Source of the DNA: Erythrocercus mccallii
Lineage: Eukaryota; Chordata; Aves; Passeriformes; Dicruridae
Assembly: GCA_013397435.1 (NCBI GenBank)
Contig: VZRG01000200.1
Coordinates: 473,179 to 537,178 of the forward strand
Direction of reading: 5' to 3'
DNA length: 64,000 nucleotides
In this document: one piece after another, positions 12,201 through 24,200 of the stretch
Numbering within the stretch: the first letter of the stretch is position 1
How the letters are laid out: each line of letters begins with the position of its first letter
Notes under the pieces: model-generated
Databases searched by the model: none
Seen by the model: the letters and a program-made list of their open reading frames with translations, nothing else
What the model was told of the DNA's origin: nothing
Translations under genes and position numbers: made by a program

Positions 12201-15200
12201 CAGTTGCTACCAATGGTCAGACACCAGTTGGGAAGAGCAGGAGCTGGCTGCTCTGTCAGGGAAAGCCAGTAGCCAGAGGTGACAGGAAGGCTGGCAAAGG
12301 TAGTAGCCTTTTCCGCTGGCCACTTTGGGAAAGTACCACAGGACATGAACAAGAATGGATCAAGTCTAGGTACAGCTAGTAGTCCAGATCACCAGACAAA
12401 TCCATAGTGTTAAGACTATGGATTCAAGCAATTCAAGGTTTTTATCAGTCTGGAGTGGTCAGGATCAGCTATAGTTCATTGCCTGCCTGTCCATAGTAGT
12501 AAGGCAAGATGGAGTTCAGATCAGGAAGGTGAGCCAGTGGGTTAGGTCAGGATTTGGATCAGTGGAGTACATGTCTAGGTGCAGGTGTGGCTGCAATGCT
12601 GCTGCAGCGTAGCTCAGTTGGGGCTCAAGGATGAGAACCTCAGCTTGAAAACTGCTCCGGAATGAAGGGACTCACTGAAGCTTCATAGCAGGGGTTCCCC
12701 AAAGCAACTGTGTGGCTTTTTCAAGTTTTTTTTTTCTGGAGGAGCTCCAAGGTCAGCAAAAGTTTCTCTGGCAGGTCTGTCTTATCAGTGAGCTGGCCTT
12801 GAATGCAGCCAGTTGAACTCCCTGGAGAAAGAGAAGTGAGCTCAAGGCCTGGCAGCTAAGGTCTTGTGCTGGTCTATGAGCCAAGGGCTGGCATGCTCTG
12901 AGTAGGCACAGGTCAAGGCCCCCTGTCATGTTGGATACATTGTCATTACTTTTTATCAGGTGTTGCTTTGCTGAAGGAACTGCTTGGTTACAAGAGTCCT
13001 AAGTCCAACTGCTTGGTTAGAAGAGTCCTAAGGGAAGCCTGACCCTGCAGTAAGAAAGGGCAGCAAAAAATGTGTCCAACTCTAAGCTTGCAAAAGTGCC
13101 TATTGGCTGTTTCAGCTTCTACTGAGTGTGAATGTGGATGTTGCCACAGAGTGCTGTGGCACTCAGAGATATGAGCATATTGGTGAGGGAGAAGACAGAA
13201 TTACATCCTAATCTGTTCTGAAAAGCTTGTGTTAAGGCCTCATGCTCTCTGAGCATGAAAGATAAATGTTTTCCCTGAGAAGGGGACTTCTGTTTAGCTA
13301 CCTGGGGAGGAGTCAGTCTTAGCTGATCAGGACTGGAATAAATGAGCAGTGGTATAAATTGAAACATTTCCTCCACCTTGTATATGTATTTATCTTTTGT
13401 CTCCTGCCTTTTAATTCCAGCCAACGATGGGAAAGTGCGAATGATAAGCTGTGGGGCAGACAAGAGCATCTATTTCCGCACTGCGCAGAAGGTAACCTTA
13501 TCACAGCTTTTTGTACACTTCTAATTTATAATCTCTCCACAAAGGAGTTACTTCAAAGAATGATATCAGTTTCTGTATGAGTTTGTTGCTATTTCTGCCT
13601 CAGTGCCTCCCACTGACTCGATAGAAGAGATTACATTCAAAGAACTAGTTCTGTGCAGCATGTAGCTACTCCTAGCCTGACCTCTCACAGCAAGATGTGA
13701 AATAGAGAACTGTTAGGATATCTGCTTTTCTTTCACTTCCAAAGCTATTGTGAAAACTGGTGAAAGAATATGGGCTGGAGGGAAGAGTTACTTGTGCTTC
13801 CAGTCCCATCTGCTCCCAGCAGCTCCCTGGGAAGAATTGTTTTGCGCTGGCTGTGTGAGAAGACTCATCTGTATTTACTTGTTTTTAATAATGGATTAAC
13901 TACTTGATTTTGACACAGTTGTTACCCATATGTTTAGACAGGAGAAGGGGTCCACTTTACCCGAACACATCACATTGTTAGGAAGACCACTCTTTATGAC
14001 ATGGATGTGGACCCCAGCTGGAAATATGCAGCTATTGGATGCCAGGATCGTAACATCAGGTTAGTTTCCTTCTCATCTTGAAAATATTTTTGCAGTCATA
14101 AATGAGGCAGCCCCATCTCCATCATTATTCCTCAAAGTTGTTTGATACAGCATTTTTGGACAGATCTGAGGCACTGTGAGGTTGAACTCTGCCTTTCCTC
14201 TCACTGATAAAAAGCTGACAATCTGGGCAATTCTCATGAGACTCTCGGCTTCTCACTGGGTTGCTCTGCGGAGCAAAGGCTTTCGACTGGGGGAGCAAGT
14301 GTGCCTTCCTTGGCACATTATTGAACTGTGGAGCAAGAACTTCTACCCTATGGTAATTTTTGGTTTTGAAGGTACTAAGTCAAAAGCTGTGAGATCCTGT
14401 GGAATACTTGGGACTGTGGGGAGTCCATTCTCTTCTCTATTTTTATTCATTTCTCCAATCTGTTTGCTTGAAAGCAAAGGAGTCTCTCTGTAGTTGTGTG
14501 TCTCCTCCTATTGTAGCTGTGTGAGATGTTAAGAGTTTTGGTCATAGCTAAATATCACTACTGGATGTAATTTGGTTTTGTATTCTAACATAAAGTGTCT
14601 TGCGCTCTTAATCCTTTGCTCTAGTATGAAGGAGCCCATGTGTTTTTACAGTAGTGAGAACTGATTGATTATTGGCTTGAGAATAAAACTTTAATTCAGA
14701 TAATCTGCCTCTGCATTACTTTTGAGGTTGTTTTTTGAACCATTTAATTGACTGGTGATAATACTTCATGGAGATCATTTCTCCACTTTCTGTACCTTGA
14801 CCCTGTTTCCTGTATTTTATATGGAATGAGGAACAGGGAGAGAAAAGGATCCTGGTGACAGCAGCCCCAGAGTAGTACCTGGGCACAGTGAGCCATGTTA
14901 TCTTATGTCATCCCCTCAGGGTTTTCAACATAAGCAGTGGGAAGCAGAAGAAGCTTTACAAGGGATCCCAAGGTGAAGATGGCACTCTTATCAAAGTAAG
15001 CTGTTTTCTTTTCCTTCCTTTTTCAGTTTTTTCAGCTTTTCTGAATGCAGTTCAGGGGAAAGAAAATGAAATACAAATCTGAATACAGTAATTTTCTTTT
15101 TTTTTGCTTGCTCCCTGCTCTGTCCTTTACCCTGCTGCTGCTTCCTCCTACTTCCACCCTTAAGGGTTGGTTATGTATTTGGGTTTTATCAGCTAGAACA

Positions 15201-18200
15201 GGAAAATAGTCAATGAATGCTGAAGCTAATCTATGATTTTTCTCTTTGTCCTGTTTCTGAAGTGAGTCACAGGACCATGCCGTAGAACTGCACCAATATC
15301 TGTCAGGAAATGATTTAATCCATTAACAGTAATCCTTTACTTTCTACTGTAGAGAGCTCATTCTGGTTTCTTGACTAATTTTGTTAGGGTTTTTAAAGTG
15401 GAAATGCCTGTTGATCAGTGTTTGTGAAGTGGATTTCAGAGGACAAATACAAGGGAGACTCTTTGAGCTGTTAATATTAAATAGCATTGGACCTGAAAAG
15501 CCTGGGTATTGGAGTTCTGGACAAGCCTGGTACTGCTTAGAGAGAGTCTGTTGTCTTGGTTTAGGGCAAATTTGGGAGGAAACCTCTGAAGGGGTTCCTC
15601 TGGAAGGCAAACCCAAATGGCCCCTCCCCCCTGCCAGCCTGGGAAAAGGAACTTCCTTAGAGAAGAGTGGAAAAAGCTATTTATTTAACAAAGATATCTA
15701 CAAGTACAAAGAGTGAATAATATGAAGCAATAAAAGAATAATGAAACAATAAAACCTCTTGCTGCTCTGAAGAGNNNNNNNNNNNNNNNNNNNNNNNNNN
15801 NNNNNNNNNNNNNNNNNNNNNNNNNNNNNNNNNNNNNNNNNNNNNNNNNNNNNNNNNNNNNNNNNNNNNNNNNNNNNNNNNNNNNNNNNNNNNNNNNNNN
15901 NNNNNNNNNNNNNNNNNNNNNNNNNNNNNNNNNNNNNNNNNNNNNNNNNNNNNNNNNNNNNNNNNNNNNNNNNNNNNNNNNNNNNNNNNNNNNNNNNNNA
16001 CAGTCAGCAGAGAGATACGGGGGAGTCGGGCAGTCCTCTCAAAACAAACTCCGCGCTTCTTCTTTCCCTGGTTCATGCTCAGAATCAGTCTTAAAGGTAC
16101 AGGACTCAGCATACAGCACTAACAGAACTAACAGATTGGGGATACAGGCATCATAAAGTCACCCTACAACATCTGTTCAAGTTGCTCACCCACTGAGTGC
16201 ATCCAGGCCTTGGGCCATGGTAGCACACTTGCCTCTATTCAGGGCTTACCCTGGTAAAATCAGGTGTGTTCAAGATTCACAGTTGAGTGGAAGAACTGCA
16301 TTCTTGTCTATAAAGGGGGAAAGCCAGCTGACAAAATATCTCTCAAGTTAAGTTGCCAAACAAGCTTCTTCATTGTTTTGGTTTTTTTTTTTTCAGTGAT
16401 AATTTTCTACTGCTGCCCAGGTCAGCAGTATTATTATTAGGGACTGGAAAGAATGTCCTGTGAGGATTTAAGGCATATCTAGTTTGGAGAGGAAGAGACT
16501 GAAGGGTGACTGCATTGCTCTCTATGGCTTCCTGAGGAGGGGACACAGAGGGGGAGGTGCTGAGTGCTCAGGTGACAGGATATATGGGAATGGTTCAAAG
16601 CTGCAACGGAGACATTAGGAAGGATTTCTTTACTGAGAGTTTGGTCAAGCACTGGAATAGGAGTCCTGAAGAGGTAGTTGAAGCCTTGCAGTGTTGAGAA
16701 TGCATTTGATCAATGCATTTAATAACAAGCTTTAATTTGGCCAACTCTGAATTGGTCAGGCAGGAAGAGATGATACTTATAGTTCCTTTTAAGGTGAAAT
16801 TATTGATGGGTGTAAATAACTGGGTAAAAAGGGAGGGGGAAACAAACCATTTTGTTCAATGTCAGCTTTTCTGTTTTACAGAGAAAGATAAATTCTTTCT
16901 CTTTCCTGACTATAATGCCTATAAAATTTTTATAAGCCAGAGTAAAGAAAATGAAAAATTGATGCTACACTTTAAATTATTGGTCAGCTTAGGTGGTTGA
17001 TTAGATTTTTCTCAGACAAAAACTATGAAATGTTCTGGGAGCTGGATTTTTTGGTTTTAATATCCTTTATAGTTTTTTGTGGGTTTTTTTTTGTTTTTTG
17101 TGTATTTCAGGTGGGGAATCTCAATTTCTTTTACTGTTGCTTTGCCTATTTTTAAGACAATTATGTAACCAAGGGATTATGGTTGTCTCTGGAATTTAAA
17201 CTTTCTTGGCATGTTATTCTGAGATCATGCACATTGCAGTTTAATAAGTAGAACCCAAACAGTGACACTGGAAGCAAACATCAACAAAATAAACATAACA
17301 AACCAAAATAATTACCGTTATTTAAATACCAGGTCTCCCTTGAAAAACACAGTTTACCCTCTCAGTTCCTTAAAATTCTTTAAAGGACAGAGCAGGACAT
17401 TTGGTGACAGTAGCTGTATTTGCTGTGTAGTGCTGCTTTAGACCTGGTGAGGCATTTGCAGGGGATTTTATATTTGATCCAAGATAAAGCAACAAATAGG
17501 TGCATATGAAAAATAAACAAACAAAATAGCTGAAAAATGGGAGTTGCAAATGCTAGAGATGTGACAGCATCATTATCAAAGAGTTTCTTGGCAGTGTTAA
17601 GTTCTTTTTTGTTTTCACTCCTGAAGACTTGAATCCTTTAATATTTCACTTAACTCTGTCAGCTCAGATTTTTTTTTATGGTGTGTGTGTTTTGGCATGG
17701 GGATTTCTTGTTGTTTTGTTTTGATCTTAACATAGAAGAAAGTAAGACTCCCCAATGGTTAAAAGAAATAGGAGAGAGGTAGAAGTCTGTCTATTGGTGG
17801 CAATACCTTAGCAGTCATGAAGGCACTTAAGTTCCTTCAGTCTCTGATCACGTTGGAGATAGTCTTAAAAGTCTGGTCAGGTTGGAGATTTGTCCTGGAA
17901 TACTGGATAGGTTGAACTCTACTGGACTCCTGTTGGGGGCTACTTGCATTTTATTCTGACCATCTTGAGTATTCTGGACTATTTTAATGTAGTTTGAAGG
18001 TAGTTTCTCACCACATCTTTGTATTCCTCTGGTCTCCTAAACCAGGTGCAAACAGATCCTTCTGGTCTTTATATTGCAACCAGTTGTTCTGACAAGAACC
18101 TCTCCATCTTTGATTTCTATTCTGGCGAGTGTGTTGCAACCATGTATGGACACTCAGGTAAGGCTTATAAACTTCTGGAATTTTTCTGCTGATGACTATT

Positions 18201-21200
18201 CAGTAGGGTCTGATACTAGTCAAAGCTTTCAGAAGATTTCTCCTCGAAACTTTCTCATCGAAGTTTACCTAATTGGTATTTTTGAATAGATTGTAGTTGG
18301 ATTAAGTTTTAATAGTTTATTTTATTGCAAGTCCAGTTTTTGCATTTTGCATACAAGTACACACACACACATACCCACCTGTCAAGCATATATTTATTTA
18401 CACAGTTTTTCTAATAGCCTGTAAAGTAGTCTGTGTTTTTTTCAGTGTGTATTAAGTTTCATCATGATGTACCTTCAGCTCCTACCATGCAGGCAGGAGC
18501 TATTCTATTGTAGGCAAAAAGAGAATTCAGTCTTCATGTGTATTTTGCCATGGAGTACCCTTTCCATGCCTAGATTCTTGGTTAACTGGTTATGGTAATT
18601 GGGGCATACTGATCTGTGAAATGTGAATTACTGTGTGCATACAGGCTATTGGCTAATGATCTCTTCTGTCCATTTGAATAATTCAGGGAAGATTGGTTTT
18701 TTTGTGCTTTATTTCTCACAGAGATTGTAACTGGGATGAAATTCAGTAATGACTGCAAACATCTGATCTCTGTTTCTGGTGACAGGTAAGAGGTTTTGCT
18801 TGGGCTCATGCCATCTCATACTAGATGTGATGTGTCCTTAGGAAAGGTAGATTTTTTTTTTAGGCATATTTTATGAACTCCAAATAAATCTCAGAGCTTT
18901 CTGAATCCTAAATGTGTGCTGTTGGCAAAGCTCACAGAGCTTATGTTAGCTCCATGGAATGAGACCTATGTGAAGTATTTTCCCTTTTCTGAGAGTAGAT
19001 GCTATTCTGTGCTGGAAAGGAGGCAGAGATGTGACCTGTTTCCTGACCAGCCTTCAGGGCTGTAATATAAGGCATCTTGTGCTATTTTTGCAAAACTTTT
19101 TCATGCAGTACTCCTGTTCTTGAGGTTTCACCAGGTGAAAGAGTCTGTTTAGCAGCAAAAGGGACAGGCCTGTCCTCACCTTTTGGTCCTGTCCATATGG
19201 TCCTCTTCCCACTGCCCTGAGTCAGCAGGGGTGCAGCTGACCTCATCCGCCTCATTCAGCTGATTCAGGTCACTGCATAAGTACTCTCCTGTGATGAGTT
19301 TTCTGCACATTTAGTGAGCTAAATCAGTTCACTAAAAGCTTAAGTAGTCACCAGACTGAGCCCAAGGGAAAAAGGAGGATGTGTGCCTAGTATGATGATT
19401 GTACAGGTGAGTGGAACCACTATTTCTGGAATCAGTAAATGCTTAAATCAGCTGAACTGAATAAAATCTTTCCTTTGAGAAAGATGGCTCCTGGACTGCT
19501 ATTGCAAGTTCAGAGCAACCCAGATTTTCTCTCCCTCTCCCTCTCTCTCTGTGTCTCTCTCTCTTTTTTTTTTTAAATTAATAAAACACAATTGAATTGG
19601 AAAGAGGGTTTTAGGAGGTGAGTTGTTACAGAACATAAAATATATCACCTTAAATCTCATCAGTTGGTTGTTTCTGTCTTTCAGTAATAAATAAATAATT
19701 TTGTTTTCCTCTTTCTTTACCTTTGCTGTTTAAATAGATTAGGGACAAAAGTTGTAGGAGAGAGATTTCTTTCGTTGTGAACTTCTGACAAATTGCAGAA
19801 ACAGGGAAGATTTGGAGTTCCCAGTGATCCTTGTGATTTAGTGCAACATTCTTTTGCTGACATTTCCATGAGCAAAAGGGTCATTTTCTTCACTAAGGAT
19901 ATGCAGGAGGTGGATGAGAAGTGAGGAAAGGATTCCTGAAGAAGTTTGCTGTAGGGAGATGAGAAAGCGTATTTTTCAAAGGAGAACAGGGAACGTAGTC
20001 TGTTCACACACAGCAGCACATACAAAGAATAGAGCTGACAACAGAAAGAAGAACAGGGATGAGAAAGGGCACAAGGACTATGAGATTAATGTGAGTAAAG
20101 TAAATCAAGGTAAGAAAAAAGGATTTTGTTAAATCCTCTCCCAACCCCAGCAAAAGGGATAGGTGTGCACTTGCTTCTGCAGAGTTTGTGTTGGATGCTA
20201 ATGTGTTCAAATGCTTGGGTTGTTTGCTGCTTGCCTCTAGGTTTGATGACTGCAGGGGTGGGATAAATGAACAAGCCAGGTTTGCTTTCAGAATTTTGTT
20301 TCCTCCATTTTGGTATTTTTTAAACAGCAGATTATGATTGCTGTTACTTGGAGAGAACTGCTCCTTGAGGAGAAACAGCTGGCTGCCCTGGGTTGCCATA
20401 GTTCCCGGACACAGTGCCTCACCCCTTTCTCCTGGTTGAAAAGCTCCAGTGGGAGGATGAGAGTGTGTTCACAGACAATGGGAAGTGTCTGTATGTGATT
20501 TCAGTAGCTGGGAGTGATGCTCCTGAGCATGGCACTGGGGACAAGAAGGAAATCTTTAGTTTTTCCTTAAAATCTCCACAGACTGCAAAGAGGGTTTTAT
20601 GGTGTTGGGTTGGTTTTTTTTTTGTTTGTTTTTGGTTTTTTTTGTGTGTGTGTGATATGGAAATTAAAACCTTTTATATAGTTTCCTCATGAGAGAGAGA
20701 AAAAAATGAAGTAGATTCAGGCATTTAGGATCCTGGCACTTTTGACATTTGCCTCAGATCAGGGAGACCAAAGTTCATGGTCATTGTTCAAAATGGCAAA
20801 GCAAATTAATGTTTACATGCTATCAAGAAAGGAGGGTTATTCAGTCATTGAAAAATCTTCTGTGTGTTGCAGTACCCATGAGTATACTGGCACCAATGAG
20901 TCTTGAAGAACTGAATTAAATCCTCTTTGGATTACAAAGTAGGGTAAAAGATTTTATAAGTGATAGCCAAAGCACCGTTTCTGATTCTACATCTGTGTAG
21001 GTATACCCAGCTAGACAGGAAAGATGACTGAGATGAAAAGAATTAGGTAGCACTGAAGTTAAATTTCAAAGACAGTGCTGGTCATTTTACTTTCTAGTAG
21101 CTGAAGATGAGATACAGTATTCTTTAATGTGATGAGGAATATATATTTAAAGCTGAATTTCTGAAGAAATTCATGAAATGAGACCACACTGTTGGTTTCC

Positions 21201-24200
21201 TTCTCTCAAATGCTGTTCAGTCCATTGACCAAATTCAGTAAAATTTCACAGAATGTTTCACAGAACATTCTGAATTGGAAGGGGCCCACAAGGGTCATCA
21301 AATCCAGCTCTGAAGTGAATGGCCTATACGGGAACCCATGGTTTTTTGTGTTATTAGCACGGTGCTCTGACCAGCTGAGCTAATGGCTGTGTAAATGCAA
21401 GTGTCCTGTAGGGAGTCTCAAGTAAAATATTAGAAGCATCCTGACTGCAAAAAGTACTTCCATATGAGCTTAACTGTTATTACAGCACAGAGACTCCATG
21501 GGATAGTGGACATTAGGAAGGCCTTGCCCTTGGGGGTAGTGGCAATCAGAGACTTCAGCTTAGTCACTGTTAGAGGATGCAAGGGATATCTGTAGGCTCC
21601 GCTTATCCTGCTGACCATGGAAGGACTTGTTATGGCATTTCCTTCAGCAGCTGGTCAGATAGTCAAAAAAGGTATAGGATCAGAGATGAGTCTGTGTAAA
21701 TATCTCTGCAGTTGGTCTTGCTCACAGGGAGTCTTTGACAGGCAGGTTTAACCCTTTCATCACGAGGCTTTTGATGGAATTGAGTTTCTGTGAAGCTGTT
21801 TCTGTGTGTGTCTCTCTGCCACAGACAGAAGGGCTCTTGTTGGTCCCTGCAGTGGGAATTAGTATCAATAAACTGAACTGAGAGTTGATCCCAGCCTCAC
21901 CTTTCTCTTTCAGCTGCATCTTCATCTGGCGTCTGAGCTCAGAGATGACCATCAACATGCGGCAGCGACTGTCGGACATGAAACAGAGAGGGAAGCAGGC
22001 AGAGAAGTCTCCTCCTCACAAGACAGCTGGACTCATGAGGTGAGCAGAGCAGACTGGGAACAAGTGGTTGGCTGTAGGGTGGAATGTGAAAGTGTGGCAC
22101 TGGGATTCAGCTGTAAGGTTTTTGCTGTCTTCACTGATAGTGTTCTCCTGAAAGTTTTCTTATTCCTCTATTGGATTTGGTTTTTTACCCCCCTTTCTTT
22201 GGATATAGAAACCAGACTGGGATCTTCCAGACAGACTTAGTGTGCTTTACTGATTGCAATATGTATGCAATGCCTCTTGTGCCTTAATTTAGTTTAATGA
22301 TGCAGTCAGAAACTTTAATAAGCAGTTCAGCTAGGAATACTGAGGATGGTACACAGAATTCCACCAGGGAAGCTGTGATCCTTCATGAATGAAGTTCTCT
22401 AGATCTAAGATGAATGCAACTTAAAGGCTGTTTTCTGTGGTGTCAGTACTGAAGTACACCTGTGAGCTCTATGAGTTGGCTATGTTGAGCGTAATTCTAA
22501 GAGTCCTTACAGGTTTGCTGTTTCTTTGTTAACTATTTTCTGGAGGCTTTGAAAAAACTCAGCTAAAATAATTATAACGTGAATAATAAATACAAAAATA
22601 AATTGCTATCTTGCTATCTAAATAATGTTATTATTTTTTGCTTGGTAAACAACATATCTAAAAACAACTTACTGCAGTCTGCTGTGCAGTACTACTAAGC
22701 TGAATAGATCTAAATTTATCTGATGACCTTTCTTTAAAAAGTGGTGCTTCTGTTTTTAAAGAGAACAAGAGTGACAAGGTATTTTTGATTATTAGTCTGT
22801 GTTTGGTTTCTCTATAGTTTGTAAATAACTGAGACTAGTTGGACTGTAAATAATGCAGGGGAGAGTCCTGACCAAGCTGTTATGAGATCACAGTGTGAGA
22901 AAAAAACGGATAAATGCTGGTTTTTTGTTCCTATGTCCCAAATGACTATGAATGGAGTTCTGGTTATAGAAGCACCAAAGCATTGGAGGATTTACCATGC
23001 TGGTTGTTGAGTATCACAAGGACTTTCCCACTCCCTTTGGAAGCAAGCAGTGTTGTAACAAGTCTGTCTGCATAGTTTTGTTTTGGAAAGTCTTGATCTG
23101 CTCCTTCCTGAAACGAGTCTTGTCTAGTAAGTGCTTTTGGTAATGATGCCGGAAAAACTCAGGAAGTGTTTTTTCTAGCCAAAATTCTGGATCTGTCAAA
23201 GCAATGTGCTTTTTATAGCAGTCTCTCTATTATTCCAGCAGCTGCAGCCTTACCCTACCAAGGCTCAGCCTGTGACAGATAATCCCAGTCCTGTTCCACG
23301 TGAGGTGATACTTGTTTTCCATCACAGACGCTTGCTGAAGGGCGGTGCTAGTGCCACGCCAAGCCCAGAACTTTATTAAACTTGTTTGGTAGCCTCTTTG
23401 CAAGGCTGGAATCTACTTGTCAGCTTTGAAAGCTTGTCTTCTGTTTTGATCGTCTGCTGTGGTCACTGGAGATCAGCAAAGACATAATTCCCAGAGCATT
23501 TTGGATTGGTACTGACAATGGAAGAAGAACCTATTGGATCAGCATTTTTGAGGTGGGAGAAGGAAAACTAATGAACTTGAGTGAGGTTTGTTTTCTGGGT
23601 GCCCTGTACCTGTTCTGATTGTTTCCCAGGCCTGTCTGTGTACGTTGCAGTAGAGAGTTGAGTTGCAACTTGTGGTGTAAAATTGTTGTCTCAAAAGACT
23701 GACAGTAGTATGAGAAAGCTCCCTGCCTTGTGATAAGTCATTTGTTCTACTAGATCTTCCTTAGAACAATACTGCTAGAATTTGGTGGGGGAAGTAACAC
23801 TTTCTGCTAGTTCCTTGGTATGAGTATATTACAGGATGAATAATCAAAATAAGGCTGGAGTAACAAAATCGATCTGAGGCAGTGGGAGTTGAAGATTTCC
23901 GAATCAGGACAGTGCTATCACTTGCAATTGTCAGGACAGGATTTCACCCAAGTGAGTAACATCAGCAGTGTAAACACACAGAAGATGCCTTCTTGGGTCA
24001 CCAGTGCTCCACAAAGCCTAGTATTCTGCCTGTGACTATGGCAATGGAAAATGCTCTTTAGTGAGACACTCTGTGAGCCTTGCTATATGAACCTTTGTGG
24101 TCCATTTGCCTCATGCTCCATTATTACATCAGGGATGTTAGGAGGTACATCTCTACCTTCTTCCTTTACTATCTGGACATGGACCAATTGTCCACTGAGT

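Larger units (their letters stand above)
11768..13420 (+). other. MAPKBP1 intron with short tandem and inverted repeats
   Basis: A 1.65-kb intron. It contains a 10-bp perfect inverted repeat and a 29-bp tandem duplication. The 12.2-13.1 kb part looks like an old transposon that I cannot classify. Confidence 0.5.
14996..18045 (+). other. MAPKBP1 intron with solo LTR, assembly gap and CR1
   Basis: A 3.05-kb intron that contains the gapped LTR (15.55-16.17 kb) and a CR1 fragment (16.47-16.80 kb). The rest is AT-rich and unremarkable. Confidence 0.8.
18786..21913 (+). other. MAPKBP1 intron (3.1 kb) with CT-rich tract and SINE
   Basis: Holds a CT-rich microsatellite near 19.53-19.58 kb and the tRNA-derived SINE near 21.3 kb; nothing else recognised. 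Confidence 0.8.

Noticed and set aside
15681..16112. Minus-strand open frame across the N gap
   Set aside because: It is open only because N are read as unknown residues; it lies within a non-coding LTR.
21320..21387. Possible tRNA-Ile gene on the minus strand
   Set aside because: The T arm and acceptor are degraded and the head is fused to a CR1-like tail, so it is part of a SINE rather than a working tRNA.
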